NCBI RefSeq assembly: GCF_030317105.1 | Contig: NZ_JASZYG010000025.1 | Span: 1-64,000, forward strand | DNA: 64,000 nucleotides | DNA from: Variovorax brevis | GTDB taxonomy: Bacteria; Pseudomonadota; Gammaproteobacteria; Burkholderiales; Burkholderiaceae_C | Direction: 5' to 3' | Part shown: positions 7,269-18,064 of the stretch, one piece after another | Position numbering within the stretch: the stretch's first letter is position 1 | How the letters are laid out: the number at the start of each line of letters is the position of its first letter | Notes under the pieces: generated by a model | Told to the model about the DNA's origin: nothing | The model's input: the letters and a program-made list of their open reading frames with translations, nothing else | Database searches by the model: none | Program-made: the position numbers and the translations under genes

Positions 7269-10200
7269 TCATCGCATGAAGGCCGCGGCGTCGGTGGACA
7301 CCGCGTCGTCCTTCGCGTTGAAGGCAAGGTAGAGCGCGGGCAGGTACTGGGCCGTGCCCGTGAGCGCTTCGGGATCGATGGCGCGCAGCTTGGCCAAGTC
7401 GAGCGTCTCCAGCAGCACGCGCTGCAGGCTCGCGACGGTCCATGCCTCCTCCGGCACCGGCGGCACCGCCAGCAGCACGGCCTGCGGCGCGCAAGCGTCG
7501 GGCGGGTTGTACTGGAAGGTGATGGCAGTGGTCTCCTGCCGGCTCGGCACGACCTCGATCCATTCGTCGACGGCGACGCCGCACAGTGGCAGCGCGGGGT
7601 CGAGCGTGGCGGGCGCCTGCAGCACGAGCGAGAGCTTGCCCGAGGGCGGCTCGGTGTTCGGCGCGCATGGCAGTCCGACCCAGCGTTCGCCGTTGACGAA
7701 AGGCAGTTGCGCGATGCGCAGGTTCAGCTTCTCGCCGGTGTTCAGCACTTCTGCGCCGCGCAGGCAGGCGCCCAGCCGCGCCACCGGATCGCGCACACGG
7801 GCGCTTCGCGTGAACCACGTGTGTGCGGCCAGCGGGTCGCCACCCTGTGTTGCCGTCGATGCGGCGAGTGCATTCTTGAGCTCGGCAGCACCCGCGGCGT
7901 CGCAGGCGAAGCGCGGCAACACGACGAAGGCCGCACCGAACACGGCGCGCATCCTTTCAATCAACTGCTCGCGCCGCGCGCGCGCATCGGTCGATGCGGC
8001 CAATGCGCGCAGGCTGATGCCTTGGTCAACGCGAAGCTTGCCCTGCTTGAGCAAGGCGGCCGCCTGCTGAAGCAGTGCGGTGCGCGTGGCCGTGTCGTCG
8101 CCTGCGGCAATGGCAGGCACAGCCGGCGCAAGACCGAAGCTTCCGAGTTTCAGCATGGCGGCGCGCAAGGCATCGGCCGTGCTCGCGGTGCCCTTCTTGA
8201 CCAGCGTGTCGAGTGCCTTCTGCGCGGCGTTGAGCGCGTTCTCGGCCTTTCCGGTGCGGCCTTCCAGATCCGCGAGATCGAGCGTGCCGGCGCCTGCGCG
8301 TTCAGGTGGATTGAGGTCCTCCGCATCGGCGCCACGCGCATTGGAAAGCAGCCTGCGGGCCGCACGCGCATGCTCCAGCACGTCGAGCAGCGTCAGTTCA
8401 TTGGCGGCCAGGTCGGCGGGCCGTGCGTGCTGGATGCGCAGACGGGCCTGCGCCGCAAATCCACCGGGCTGCTGACGCGCGACATGCAGCAGCCGCAGTT
8501 CGACGTCGTCGGGTGAGGTATCGGCGCGGCGCGGGCCGGCCACGGTCTCCACGCCGTACACCACGTCGAGCGGCGCAAGTTGCAGGTCGCTCAGGCGCAG
8601 CACGCGCGTCTCGGCGACGGCGCCGCTCGTGTCGTCGACGCGCTCGACCGTGCAACGCACCTTGCGCGGATCGCCGAAGAGCTTGGCGGCCCACGCGTTG
8701 AGCATCGGCTCGGCAGTGGCGCGCGCAGAGGTCGACACCGCCGCCCAGCCCGTGGTCGCGGTGGGCGTGCCACTCCACAACATCAGCAGGCGGTGCGTGA
8801 TCGCGACGCCGCTGCGGGGCATGCGCGCCACCTCCAGTTCGGGCGCGGGCGCATCGCCGTGCGACAAGGCAGCCAGCGTGCTCGCGATGCGCGAGGTGTT
8901 GCCGCGCGCCATCTGGTAGGCGGCCTCGGCGGTCAGCGCGTCGCCCAGGCCGTCGATGGCGTCGCCCAGGGCGTTGAGTTCCTGCCCCATCTTCTGCATG
9001 TCTTCGCCGCTCGCGCCCGCATCGACCAGCAGCGCGTTGATGGGACGCCCGTCCTCGCGCCAGCGGCTGTGCAGCACCAGGCCATCGACGACGTTGTTGG
9101 CTGCGATGGCTTCCACGGGCTGCGTCCTGGGCTCCAGCTTGCCCGCGACCAAAGGCGCATAGTCGCGCAGCGGCGCAATGAATCGGTCCAGCGACAGGTC
9201 GTGCAGGCCGCGCTCGAAGCGGTAGCCGAGCAGCGCACCTAAGGGCTGGCCCTGCCGCACGCCTTCCAACAGTTGATTGGCTTCGCGCACGCGGCGCGAG
9301 GTGAGGTCGATGGCGAAGGGGCCGTTCTCCTGCGGCACGCCCGTCGCGCCGAGGTGTGCGTTGCGCAGCATGGCGGCCGCAGCCGCATGCGTCATCGATG
9401 GCGCATGGATGAAGCCGCTGTCGTTCGGCGACGCGAAGAGCGGCCCCGCCTCACCCGCGGGCGGCGTGACGGGTGCCGCCGAACCGGCAGGTGTCGGCCG
9501 CAGGTTCTCGACCCAGCCGTAGGCGCCGACGTAAATGCCTTCCGGCGCGGTCGCGCGCATGCTTGCAAGGCGCTTGCTGGCAAAGGAAGTGATCCACGCG
9601 TCGAGCCGGTGCGACGCCAGGTCCAGCGCGCCCTGCATCAGCAGCTGGATGGCCTCGCTGTCGAGCGTGCGCAACCGGTTCAGGCTGTCGCGGAAGGCGC
9701 CGAGCGACGCGAGCGCGGGGGCATCGAAGGTGTTTGCGCTTTCGAGGAACTGGCGGATCGTGCGGTCGCCGGTGATGGCCGGTACTTTGAGGTCAAGCTG
9801 GCGCTTCCACGTCAGCGTGGGCGCGGCACCCGTCACGAGGTCGACGAGTTCGGGGTCGCGCAGCAGGGTGGCGAAGTCGTTGCCGGGAAGACCGGCCGCG
9901 ATCATTGCCGCGGCCTGTGCCAGTTCGCGCAGCAGCGCATGGCGCAACAGGATTTGCAAGAGGCTCGACGTCACTTCGGTGTTGATGGGGTCCGGCCGCA
10001 TCGCGATGAGCGCGTCGATGCTGGTTTGCGCCAGCAGCGCGGCAATGAAGTCGGGTTCGAGCTTGCGCCATGGCGAGACCTCGCCCGCCTGAACCAGCGC
10101 CGAGCGCACGCGGAACGACAGGTCCGCATACGCTGCACGCGCGATGCGCGGACGCCACGGCATGCCCAAGCGCGTCAGCAGGCCGGTGGCAATGGCGTCC

Positions 10201-11798
10201 TGCTGCGCGATGAAGCCGCTGCCTTGCAGGTCTTCGCCCAGGAAAGCGCGCAGGTGCTGCAGGTAGTGGCGTCCGAGCACGGCGCGCGTTTCGTAGGCGC
10301 TGGAGACGGCGTCGGTGCGCATGACGTCTGCCAGGTCGCCGTCAGGATCGGCCGGTTGGCGACGCCCGATGCGCGCGGCGTTGTCCAGTTGCGGACGCCA
10401 GCCGCCATCGCGCAATTGTTGCAGCAAGCCCTTGAGCACGATGTCGCGCGCCAGGGCGCCCTCCTCTCCGGCCCGCGGCTTCCAGTAGTCGAGCGAGGTC
10501 ACGGGCAGGATGCCGTAGGGCTGCCGGCCACAACGCAGGCTCGCATACGGGCCGCTGCTGCGCACATGGTCGAGGAAATGCGCGCGCGTCCATGCGATGT
10601 GATCGGGCGTCAAGCCGCTCCCGTCCGGCCCCGCGAGATTGCTCAGGAAGTAGCCCCAGCTCGCCGGCCACAGCGCGTTGTTCATCGCGCGCATGTCGGT
10701 GTCCTGCCGTGCTGCTGCGCCCTGCAACCGGCCGAGCACCGGCGCGACCTGCGCGGCGGAAAGGCCGAGCGCCAGGCCCAGCCGCTTCGCATTCGATGCG
10801 GCGTCGAGCGTCGAGGGATCGAACTCGACCTCGGTGGCGTAGCTTTGCGTCCTGCCCGGGTCGGAAGGGTCGTAGCCCGCGCGGCGATCGGCCGTGTTGT
10901 TCGTGGGCGTGCCGACGCGCAAGAACTCCGCACCATCCGTGTAGTGATGCGCGTCAAGCAGCGCGGCCAGTTGCGCCGCGGTGTCGGCCGGGTTCGTCGA
11001 CGAGGTGCCGAACACGAAGAGGCCTTCGATGGCCGCCGCCAGTGTCGGCGGGGGAATCGCGATGCGCAGCCCCATGCCGGCTTTCTCGGCCTCAACGAAA
11101 TCGATCATCCAGCGCATGCCTTCATCGACGGCCAGCTGATCCGCGGGCACCTTGGCTTCCGGTGCGTTCGGGTCGGGGCCTGTTGCCAATGGCTTGCGGA
11201 TCGCGCCGCCACTCACCGCGATCACGGCACGACCGCCCGCTTGCACGACGGCGATCCAGCGGTCCGGCATCAGGCGTGCAAGCGGCGCGTGGCGCCATGC
11301 GGCGTCCTTTCCGTCGTTGACCACGGTGACGCTCGGCCATTGCGGCGGGTCGGGCAAGGCTGCGTTCGCTGCGACTGCCGCCTTGGGCCGCTGCAAAGGA
11401 TTGGTCGGCGCCAGAACACGCGCAATCCACGCGGCGCGCTGGGCGCCAAAGCGGTCCGCCAACTGCCGCCACGCGTCGGCGCGCGCCATCGCATTGGGGC
11501 CGGCACGCCAGTCCTGCTCCCAGTAGTGCTGACCCCAGTCGCGCTCGCCCGGCAGCAGGTCGGGCTCGTGCGAATCGAGGTGGATCTTGTCGGGGTACAC
11601 GCGCACGCGAAGCTCGGTGCTGCTGTCCGGCAGCGTGAAGAAGCGCGTCTCCAGCCGCACGGGCAACAGCGCCAGCGGGCGGTCGCTCGGGCACAGCGTC
11701 TCGAGCATCACCGGCAGCGGCGGCGCCACGATGGACGAGAGCTTCAGGTTGCTCTTGAAGAAGTTCGCGGCGGAGAAGTTTTTCGCGAAGGTGGCCAT
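7269..11798 (-). CDS. uncharacterised ~1509-aa cassette protein
   Basis: Start ATG 11798 gives MATFAKNFSAANFFKSNLKL, 13 bases after the preceding stop. The long upstream extension of this frame overlaps the neighbouring gene and is not credible. Early motifs are LALLPVRLETRFF (42-54), RVRVYPDKIHLDSHEP (65-79) and YWEQDWRAG. Near residue 425 is LRCGRQPYGILPV, and around 375-410 the aromatic stretch LWPASWGYFLSNL. The remainder is Ala/Leu-rich with mixed helices, with no transmembrane segment, signal peptide or recognisable enzyme motif. One of three giant proteins in the cassette without a family I know; probably a structural or scaffold component by inference. Confidence 0.75.
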   Translation of the reverse strand: MATFAKNFSAANFFKSNLKLSSIVAPPLPVMLETLCPSDRPLALLPVRLETRFFTLPDSSTELRVRVYPDKIHLDSHEPDLLPGERDWGQHYWEQDWRAGPNAMARADAWRQLADRFGAQRAAWIARVLAPTNPLQRPKAAVAANAALPDPPQWPSVTVVNDGKDAAWRHAPLARLMPDRWIAVVQAGGRAVIAVSGGAIRKPLATGPDPNAPEAKVPADQLAVDEGMRWMIDFVEAEKAGMGLRIAIPPPTLAAAIEGLFVFGTSSTNPADTAAQLAALLDAHHYTDGAEFLRVGTPTNNTADRRAGYDPSDPGRTQSYATEVEFDPSTLDAASNAKRLGLALGLSAAQVAPVLGRLQGAAARQDTDMRAMNNALWPASWGYFLSNLAGPDGSGLTPDHIAWTRAHFLDHVRSSGPYASLRCGRQPYGILPVTSLDYWKPRAGEEGALARDIVLKGLLQQLRDGGWRPQLDNAARIGRRQPADPDGDLADVMRTDAVSSAYETRAVLGRHYLQHLRAFLGEDLQGSGFIAQQDAIATGLLTRLGMPWRPRIARAAYADLSFRVRSALVQAGEVSPWRKLEPDFIAALLAQTSIDALIAMRPDPINTEVTSSLLQILLRHALLRELAQAAAMIAAGLPGNDFATLLRDPELVDLVTGAAPTLTWKRQLDLKVPAITGDRTIRQFLESANTFDAPALASLGAFRDSLNRLRTLDSEAIQLLMQGALDLASHRLDAWITSFASKRLASMRATAPEGIYVGAYGWVENLRPTPAGSAAPVTPPAGEAGPLFASPNDSGFIHAPSMTHAAAAAMLRNAHLGATGVPQENGPFAIDLTSRRVREANQLLEGVRQGQPLGALLGYRFERGLHDLSLDRFIAPLRDYAPLVAGKLEPRTQPVEAIAANNVVDGLVLHSRWREDGRPINALLVDAGASGEDMQKMGQELNALGDAIDGLGDALTAEAAYQMARGNTSRIASTLAALSHGDAPAPELEVARMPRSGVAITHRLLMLWSGTPTATTGWAAVSTSARATAEPMLNAWAAKLFGDPRKVRCTVERVDDTSGAVAETRVLRLSDLQLAPLDVVYGVETVAGPRRADTSPDDVELRLLHVARQQPGGFAAQARLRIQHARPADLAANELTLLDVLEHARAARRLLSNARGADAEDLNPPERAGAGTLDLADLEGRTGKAENALNAAQKALDTLVKKGTASTADALRAAMLKLGSFGLAPAVPAIAAGDDTATRTALLQQAAALLKQGKLRVDQGISLRALAASTDARARREQLIERMRAVFGAAFVVLPRFACDAAGAAELKNALAASTATQGGDPLAAHTWFTRSARVRDPVARLGACLRGAEVLNTGEKLNLRIAQLPFVNGERWVGLPCAPNTEPPSGKLSLVLQAPATLDPALPLCGVAVDEWIEVVPSRQETTAITFQYNPPDACAPQAVLLAVPPVPEEAWTVASLQRVLLETLDLAKLRAIDPEALTGTAQYLPALYLAFNAKDDAVSTDAAAFMR

Positions 11799-11811
11799 GG
11801 TGGTGCGCGGC

Positions 11812-14610
11812 TCACTGCATGACGAGTTGCGACGCATGGATCGAGATGCGCACCGGCAACTGCCGCACGATGCCGGCCATGTGCGCGCCATTGCGACCCC
11901 ATTGCAAGCCATCGAGCGGCACGCCCGCGGGCGGTCCGCCGGAGACGGCCAGATGGCTCGCACCGCCCGTCGGCGTGTCTTCGTCCAGGCCGAAGCGCGG
12001 CTCCGTGGGATGCTCCTGGATCACGATGTAGTAGCCCGCGTGGCCGTCCGCACCGGTCGCCTGATCGGTCGTGATGTCGAAACCGAAAAAGGACACGTCC
12101 GGCTGCATCGTGCCACTGAAGGACGGCATCACCACCGCCAGCGGATCGTCAGCTGGCGCACGCCCGCCGTCGGGGGTAAAGAAGCCCGACACCGCGAAGA
12201 CGATGGCGTTGGGGTAGCGCTTGAGCAGCGCGCTGCGCATCAGCATCACGAACTGTTCGCGCACGGGCGCCGTCGCCGGGTCGGCCATCGGGCGATCTCC
12301 CCACAGGTGCAGCGGTCCGATGTCGGCGCGTGGCTCGGGCGCGCCGCGCGTGTCCCAGAACTGGTTGAAGCAGGTGCCCTGCTGGTCGGTCGGAAAGCCC
12401 CGCCACAACAACTCGCGTGCCATCTCCACGTTGAGCCCGACCATGTAGGCCTCGACGAAGCGGCGGTTGGTTTTCAGGCCGATCACGCTGTCGGGGAGCA
12501 CGGTCTCCAGCCCCGGCAGCAGCAGGTCTTGCGAGAGGTCGCGCAGCGGCTCGTACATCGGCTGCGGGAAGCTCGGCGCGGCCATGACGGTGTCGATGCC
12601 GACGGCCTGGCTGGCGGGCGTATCGACGGGCGCCACGGCATTGCTGCCCACGGAAACCAGGGAGCGGGCCAATGCCACGAGGGTCTGGCGCGGCTGCGTC
12701 TGCGCGAGCACCGTCGCCTGCAACTGCGCCATTTCCACCGCGGCGATATTGAAGATGCCCTTGGATCGCCCCGGGTTGATGCGCCCCAGATGCTCGCTCG
12801 CGGCCAGACGGAAGTCGTACGCAGGACGGTTGTCGGGCAGCAGGATCATCACCGTGACCTGTGGCACGTTGATCGGCGCGCCCTCGGGCATGACCTGGAA
12901 ATTGGGCCGTCCGGACAAGCCGTCGATCAGCGCTTTCGTCACCTCGCGATAGGGGCGGATCGTGACCGATGGCACCCGGCTGCGCACCGCGTCGATGGTG
13001 GCCTGGTCGTTCGCAGCCGGCGTGTTGAAGCTGAGGCCGAGGTTCAGCTTGGCAACCCACGTGAGCGTTGTCGAACGCGTCATTCCCTGCGCTGCCACGC
13101 GGCGCGTGAGCGGTCCGCGCTCGCGGCCAATGCGTCGCATCGCGGGGCTGGTGGCGGCCAGCGGCAAAGCCTTGCCCGCCATGTGTGCGACCAGTGTGCG
13201 TGGGCCCGTGTCGCCCGCTGCCGTGGTGCGGATACGCGCAAAGGCCGGTGCGCCGATGCGCAGCAGCGTTTCCGCGCCCAGGTTCGCGAAGTGCCGCGCG
13301 TGCAGGCTGTTGCCGACGGCCAGGCTCATCTGCAATTGGCGCATGCGCTGGTTGGCGCGCTGCAAGTCGGCGGCCTGTTCCCACGCAGCGGCCATCAACG
13401 CTTCCTGATGTTCCTGGATCACGCGCGTGCCGAAGGCCGCCACGGTGCGGGTGCGCGGGTCGAGGTTGAGCTGGTCCAACCACTTGGCAGCGCCGCGTGC
13501 CACGATCGCGCGCCCGGCGTGCCAGCGTCCGTAGACCGGCGGCGCCAGCAATGGATCGGCATCCGGGTTGGCCACTTCGCTCAAACCCGGCGCGTTGATG
13601 ATCGGGGCCAGCGCCTCCTGGAATGGCTTGGCGGTTTCTTCGCCCCACGGCGCAGGCGTGTCGGGTGCATTCGCTGGCTGCAACGCACCTTCGAGGCCCA
13701 GCGCCGTGCCGCGGGGGAAATCTGCTGGCAGCTTGAATCCGGGCTTGCTGATGTCGATGGGCCGGCGCCCCAGTCCCTCCGGAACGGGCCGTGCCTTGAG
13801 CCGCCGCACCAGCGACTCGAAATCACCGCCCGGGCCGGTGCGGAATTCCCAGTGGTGATAGACGGGCAGTTGCAGCGGCAGCTTCGTCGTCGCCGTCCAC
13901 GCCGGTGCCAGCGCATTGGTCGCAACGAGATCGGCGTCCGCAATGGGCAGACCCAAACCCGCCTTTCGCCCAAGTTCGAAGGTGGGCACCACGCAGGCGA
14001 TGTATTCCGTGTCGGCCACGAGAATGCGTGGGCACAAGAGCCGTGACAACGACAACGCCGGCGAACCGCCGAGCGCGCTGCCCACTTCGGCTGCGCTCGC
14101 TGCGGTCGCCTGCGCATGCGCCCAGGCCCAGCTGTCGACAAGGTTCGGCAACTCGGCCGCAAGGGTGGCGGGCGCGGCGATCTGCAAGGCGGTGCATGGC
14201 GCATCGACCGTCGGGCCGAGGGACACGCCGTCCTGCTTGCGCACCACGACCAGGCACAGCCAGGGACGCAGCTTGCCGCTGGCATCGGCACGCGCGGGCG
14301 TGAAGAGCCACGGGAAGTCCGGACGGTCGAACTCGATGCCCGCGAAGTAGTTCGGCTCGAAGTCGATGCTGCCCGGATGCGGATCGCGCCGCACGATCTG
14401 GTTGGCGTCGATGCCCACCACGTCGGCCGGGCCGCGCAGGCGCACCGTCACCGGTGGCGCGGCGCTGCCGTTGACGGACAGCACGGCCGGCAGGTCTGCC
14501 ACTGCGCGTTGGCCTGCGCCGAGCGAATCGAGCGTGGTGATGGCGGCCGCTGCGCCCTGCCGCACCCACGGCACGAAGCTCAGGTTGGCTTGGGGGTTGG
14601 GAGTGGCCAT
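11812..14610 (-). CDS. uncharacterised ~932-aa cassette protein
   Basis: Start ATG 14610 (MATPNPQANLSFVPWVRQGA) lies 13 bases after the DUF6603 stop; longer in-frame starts overlap that gene. Motifs that look conserved are IDFEPNYFAGIEFDRPDFPW near 82-101, the following LFTPA, LRPWLCLVVV (114-123), and near the C-terminus GYYIVIQEHPTEPRFGLDE (about 855-875). No signal peptide and no membrane helix. PWLFTPA and PTEPRFGLD are the type of invariant blocks expected of a protein-assembly subunit rather than an enzyme, but that is an inference. No family name is offered. Confidence 0.75.
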   Translation of the reverse strand: MATPNPQANLSFVPWVRQGAAAAITTLDSLGAGQRAVADLPAVLSVNGSAAPPVTVRLRGPADVVGIDANQIVRRDPHPGSIDFEPNYFAGIEFDRPDFPWLFTPARADASGKLRPWLCLVVVRKQDGVSLGPTVDAPCTALQIAAPATLAAELPNLVDSWAWAHAQATAASAAEVGSALGGSPALSLSRLLCPRILVADTEYIACVVPTFELGRKAGLGLPIADADLVATNALAPAWTATTKLPLQLPVYHHWEFRTGPGGDFESLVRRLKARPVPEGLGRRPIDISKPGFKLPADFPRGTALGLEGALQPANAPDTPAPWGEETAKPFQEALAPIINAPGLSEVANPDADPLLAPPVYGRWHAGRAIVARGAAKWLDQLNLDPRTRTVAAFGTRVIQEHQEALMAAAWEQAADLQRANQRMRQLQMSLAVGNSLHARHFANLGAETLLRIGAPAFARIRTTAAGDTGPRTLVAHMAGKALPLAATSPAMRRIGRERGPLTRRVAAQGMTRSTTLTWVAKLNLGLSFNTPAANDQATIDAVRSRVPSVTIRPYREVTKALIDGLSGRPNFQVMPEGAPINVPQVTVMILLPDNRPAYDFRLAASEHLGRINPGRSKGIFNIAAVEMAQLQATVLAQTQPRQTLVALARSLVSVGSNAVAPVDTPASQAVGIDTVMAAPSFPQPMYEPLRDLSQDLLLPGLETVLPDSVIGLKTNRRFVEAYMVGLNVEMARELLWRGFPTDQQGTCFNQFWDTRGAPEPRADIGPLHLWGDRPMADPATAPVREQFVMLMRSALLKRYPNAIVFAVSGFFTPDGGRAPADDPLAVVMPSFSGTMQPDVSFFGFDITTDQATGADGHAGYYIVIQEHPTEPRFGLDEDTPTGGASHLAVSGGPPAGVPLDGLQWGRNGAHMAGIVRQLPVRISIHASQLVMQ

Positions 14611-14623
14611 CGCTAACCGCCTT

Positions 14624-17600
14624 CTAGGACTGCAACTCGTGCAGCGGCACCACTTGCCACTTCGCACCGCCACGGTTCAGCGTGGCGAGCGTGGCGCGGT
14701 ATTCGCTCCATGTCTGCACCGAGGCATCCACGGGCACGGCCGTGCCGTCAGCCAGCGGCATGATCGCAAACTGCGGCGCTGCAAGTTGAACAGCCTGCGG
14801 CGCTTCAGCTTCCAATTGGCGGCGGAAACGCGCGAGCCCGACGGCGCGCACCGGCGCACGCGCCGCAGCGCCAGTGCGGCTGTGGTACAGCAGCTCCGCA
14901 AAGCTGATGGGCAACGGCGGCGCCGGCGGCTTGGGCGGCGCCGCCATGTCGTCGACCACGATGGGCTCGTACTTCAGCGGCGCCGGCACGACCTGCGCCG
15001 CATCGAAGCTCACCACCTCGCTGCCAAAGACAAGCCCTGCATCCATCACTTCGAACGACGGCCCGGCGAGCTTTTCGTCGTCGCTCATCTCGAAGAACTG
15101 CGCGGGCGCGAACTGGTCGCGCACCAGATCGACGCCCTGCGTTTGCGCGTTCAACACGGCGCTGACAGAAAAGCGCTTGTCGCCCGCCACCGGCGCGCCG
15201 CCAAAGGTGTCGACGTCGCGCGAGGTGTTGAGCGGCACCACCTGCTGCTTGACGACCAGCCGCCCGAGCGGATCGAGCACGATGGGGCTGCCGGCAGGCG
15301 CAGCCGCGAGCTTGCGCAAGGCCACGCCATGACTCGCATGCGCCGGCCCCAGCGTGGTCCAGCTTTGCGGCGTGGCGAGCGCCTTCTTCAGTTCTTCCAG
15401 CACGTTGACGGCCGGTGGCAACGGCGGCTTTTCGCCGTCGATCAAGGTCTTGTCGAAGCGCACCGAGAAGTCGCACCACAGGATCTCGAACGAAGCCTTG
15501 CCGCTCACGCGCAGCGGACGCGGCCCTTCCAGCTCGCCTGCCAGCGACACTTTGAACAGGTTGCTGGAGCCACGCTTCAACTGCACCGAGGCATGGAAGT
15601 CCGCAAGGAAGTGCAGCGGCACCAGTTGCACCAGCACGTCGTAGCCGATGTCGCCATCCACGCTGAAACCGTACGCTGCAGCGTGTAGCTGCGCCCGCGC
15701 GCCGAACTGCAAGGTGTTCGACGTGATCGCCCAATACGACTCGCAGGTGACGCGCAGGTTGTCCCCCGAGCACAGCGCGATGGCGACGCGGTCTAGCTTG
15801 GGCACATTGGCCGGCGGCGCAAAGCGCGGGTTGAAGCCGCCCACCGCCAGCACGAAACCCGCGCCCGGTCCCTGGGTCCAACGCGCACGCAAGGCCATCG
15901 CGCCGGTCAGGGCGAACTTGTGCACGAGGCGCGAATCGACCAGCACCGCGTCGATGGAGGCGGTGCCTTCGTCAAAGTCGAGTACGCCCATCGCGTCGAG
16001 GTTCAGCCGCACGAGGTCGTTGTCGCGCGAGGGCAGCAGCGAGCTGATGCGGCCCAGCACCAGCAGCCGCGAGCGCGCGCCGAATTGCAGGATCAGCGCC
16101 AGGTCCAGCAGCACCAGCGTGGGCGTGGCCCACCCGATGCGTGCCAGCAGCCCCAGCAGGTAGCTGCCGCGGAGCGCCGGAAACGCACTGGCGAGCGAGC
16201 GGATGATGGCCGGTGCATTGGCCACCGGGTCGCGCGGGAACAACAGCGTGCCGAGCGTATCGTTCTTCAGCCCGGCGCGCAGCACGTCCTGGTCGAAGGT
16301 ACGGTTGACCGCCACCATGCCGCCGATGCCTTGCAGCGTGAAGCCCATGCCCAGCGGGATCGGCCGGAAGTCTTCCGCCGTGATGAAGATGATCATCGAG
16401 AAGCCCGGTCGGCCGTCAGGCATCTGCGTGGCGATGAGCCCGAAGGCCTTGAGCGTGATGGTCTCGTGCAGCGACAGTTGCATCACGCCCGCATAGACCT
16501 TCTGCACATCGTCGTGGAACAGGAAGCCGCCGCCCGTCAGCACGCCGCTCGCCTCCACCGACAGGCCGATGCCGCTCGGCGGCTTGAAGCCGACGTCGAG
16601 ATTGGCGACGCCGAGGTTGCCTCCGGTGGACGGGAAGCTCAGCAGTCCGGCGATGCCGATGCGGTCGAGCACGGCGGTCAGCGGTCCGATGGATGCCTTG
16701 ACGCTCGCCGACACCTCTGTGTTGACGCCGGCATCCTGCGGGCGCAAGGCAAGGTTGATGGCCGACAGCGTCACGCCCGCGAAAGACACGCCCACCGGGA
16801 ACGAGGCTTCGAGCGACGCGCTGCCGCGCAAAGTCAGCCCCTTGTCGCTGGACCACGCGATGCCCAGGTCACCCTTGGCCTGCATGCCGCCGGCCGGCAG
16901 GATCTCGCCGAGGAAGCCATCGCCGTTGCCCGCCGCAATGACGATCACCGCCTTGCTCACATCGGCCGACAGAGCCAGCGATGCATGCGCTTCGGACAGC
17001 GCCACGTCGAGCCCGATGCGCGCCCCGCCGACCTCGATGCGCGCGCCGTCGGGCTGGCCGATGACGTAGGCCGGCAATTCATCGAGGGTCGCCAGCGTGG
17101 CCGATGCGCTGGCCTTTGCTTCGATGGTGCCGGGGCTCGCGAGCAAGGTCACGCCGTGTCGGCCCCATGCAACGGCGTCGATGCCCGCCGTGAGCGCGGC
17201 TTCGATCTTCCACGGGCCGCCGCTGCCTTGCACGGCGATGGTTCCGAAGGGGCTGACGACCAGGCCAAGATCGCCCTGATCGGCCGCCGACAGCGACAGC
17301 ACCAAACCGGATTCGGCTGCGAAGCCGTACAAGGGCTCATCGACGTAGACGATCATCGCGTGCGACATCAGCGGGCCGGCATCGCCGAGCGAGACGGCAT
17401 CGCCGGGACTGAAGCCGTAGCGGCAGGTCAGGCCCAGCGAACGCAACAGGCGCACCAGCCGCGGGAACAGCTTGTCGGCCATGGCGTGCGCATCGGCTGC
17501 CGTCTGCATGGCGTTGCCATATTCGGCGCGCAGCACGGCGAGCGGATCCTTCAGCAGCGCAGGCAGCCGGCCAAGATGCCATTCGTCGAGCCGGTAGGTG

Positions 17601-18064
17601 TCGCGCACGAGCCGCCCGTCCTGCACCACTGGCGCGCTGCCCGCGCGTTCCTCGGCGGGATCGAGCAGCGTCAGCAAGCTTGCAGCATGGCGAACGGCTG
17701 GCATGCGGCTCTGGAGGAAAGCCATGATCAGCAGGTCGACCAACTCGCGGCCCAGGCCTTCGAGCGAGGCCAGGGGGCCTTGCTGTTCGAGCTTGCGCAG
17801 CGCTTCGAACGCATCGGCCGCGGCATCGAGCACGGCGGCGATGCTTTCGAAGGACGGCGTCTGCTGCGCGCTCAGCGTTTCGATGCGCTCCTTGAGTTCC
17901 GCGACGGCCGAGAGCGCCTGGATCAGCGCGTTGTTGCTTTCCTCGGGCGGCACGCCGAGTTCGGCCAAGAGGCGCGGCAGCCAGGCGGGCTCCTCGACGA
18001 CTTGCACGATGGGTTCGAGCAGTCGGCCGAGTCCGTCGGCCAGGGAAACAAAGAGGGAACTCAT
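14624..18064 (-). CDS. DUF6603 domain-containing giant protein
   Basis: 1146 residues, starting with ATG 18064 inside an ATGA overlap with the upstream PhoD-like gene, so translation is probably coupled. The N-terminus (1-110) is helical (LADGLGRLLEPIVQVVEEPA, LSAVAELKERIETLSAQQ). From about 200 to 960 it is Gly/Ala/Leu-rich with alternating hydrophobic pattern, suggesting an extended beta structure, and includes segments I associate with DUF6603 (LGRISSLLPSRDNDLVRLNL, FVLAVGGFNPRFAPP, LPLHFLADFHASVQLKRG-like). DUF6603 has no known function. It lacks a signal peptide. It forms the second gene of the cassette. Confidence 0.75.
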   Translation of the reverse strand: MSSLFVSLADGLGRLLEPIVQVVEEPAWLPRLLAELGVPPEESNNALIQALSAVAELKERIETLSAQQTPSFESIAAVLDAAADAFEALRKLEQQGPLASLEGLGRELVDLLIMAFLQSRMPAVRHAASLLTLLDPAEERAGSAPVVQDGRLVRDTYRLDEWHLGRLPALLKDPLAVLRAEYGNAMQTAADAHAMADKLFPRLVRLLRSLGLTCRYGFSPGDAVSLGDAGPLMSHAMIVYVDEPLYGFAAESGLVLSLSAADQGDLGLVVSPFGTIAVQGSGGPWKIEAALTAGIDAVAWGRHGVTLLASPGTIEAKASASATLATLDELPAYVIGQPDGARIEVGGARIGLDVALSEAHASLALSADVSKAVIVIAAGNGDGFLGEILPAGGMQAKGDLGIAWSSDKGLTLRGSASLEASFPVGVSFAGVTLSAINLALRPQDAGVNTEVSASVKASIGPLTAVLDRIGIAGLLSFPSTGGNLGVANLDVGFKPPSGIGLSVEASGVLTGGGFLFHDDVQKVYAGVMQLSLHETITLKAFGLIATQMPDGRPGFSMIIFITAEDFRPIPLGMGFTLQGIGGMVAVNRTFDQDVLRAGLKNDTLGTLLFPRDPVANAPAIIRSLASAFPALRGSYLLGLLARIGWATPTLVLLDLALILQFGARSRLLVLGRISSLLPSRDNDLVRLNLDAMGVLDFDEGTASIDAVLVDSRLVHKFALTGAMALRARWTQGPGAGFVLAVGGFNPRFAPPANVPKLDRVAIALCSGDNLRVTCESYWAITSNTLQFGARAQLHAAAYGFSVDGDIGYDVLVQLVPLHFLADFHASVQLKRGSSNLFKVSLAGELEGPRPLRVSGKASFEILWCDFSVRFDKTLIDGEKPPLPPAVNVLEELKKALATPQSWTTLGPAHASHGVALRKLAAAPAGSPIVLDPLGRLVVKQQVVPLNTSRDVDTFGGAPVAGDKRFSVSAVLNAQTQGVDLVRDQFAPAQFFEMSDDEKLAGPSFEVMDAGLVFGSEVVSFDAAQVVPAPLKYEPIVVDDMAAPPKPPAPPLPISFAELLYHSRTGAAARAPVRAVGLARFRRQLEAEAPQAVQLAAPQFAIMPLADGTAVPVDASVQTWSEYRATLATLNRGGAKWQVVPLHELQS

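Noticed and set aside
9273..11822. 849-aa plus-strand ORF opposite the 1509-aa gene
   Set aside because: Arg/Gly/Val-rich shadow of the opposite strand; overlaps a well-spaced coding frame.
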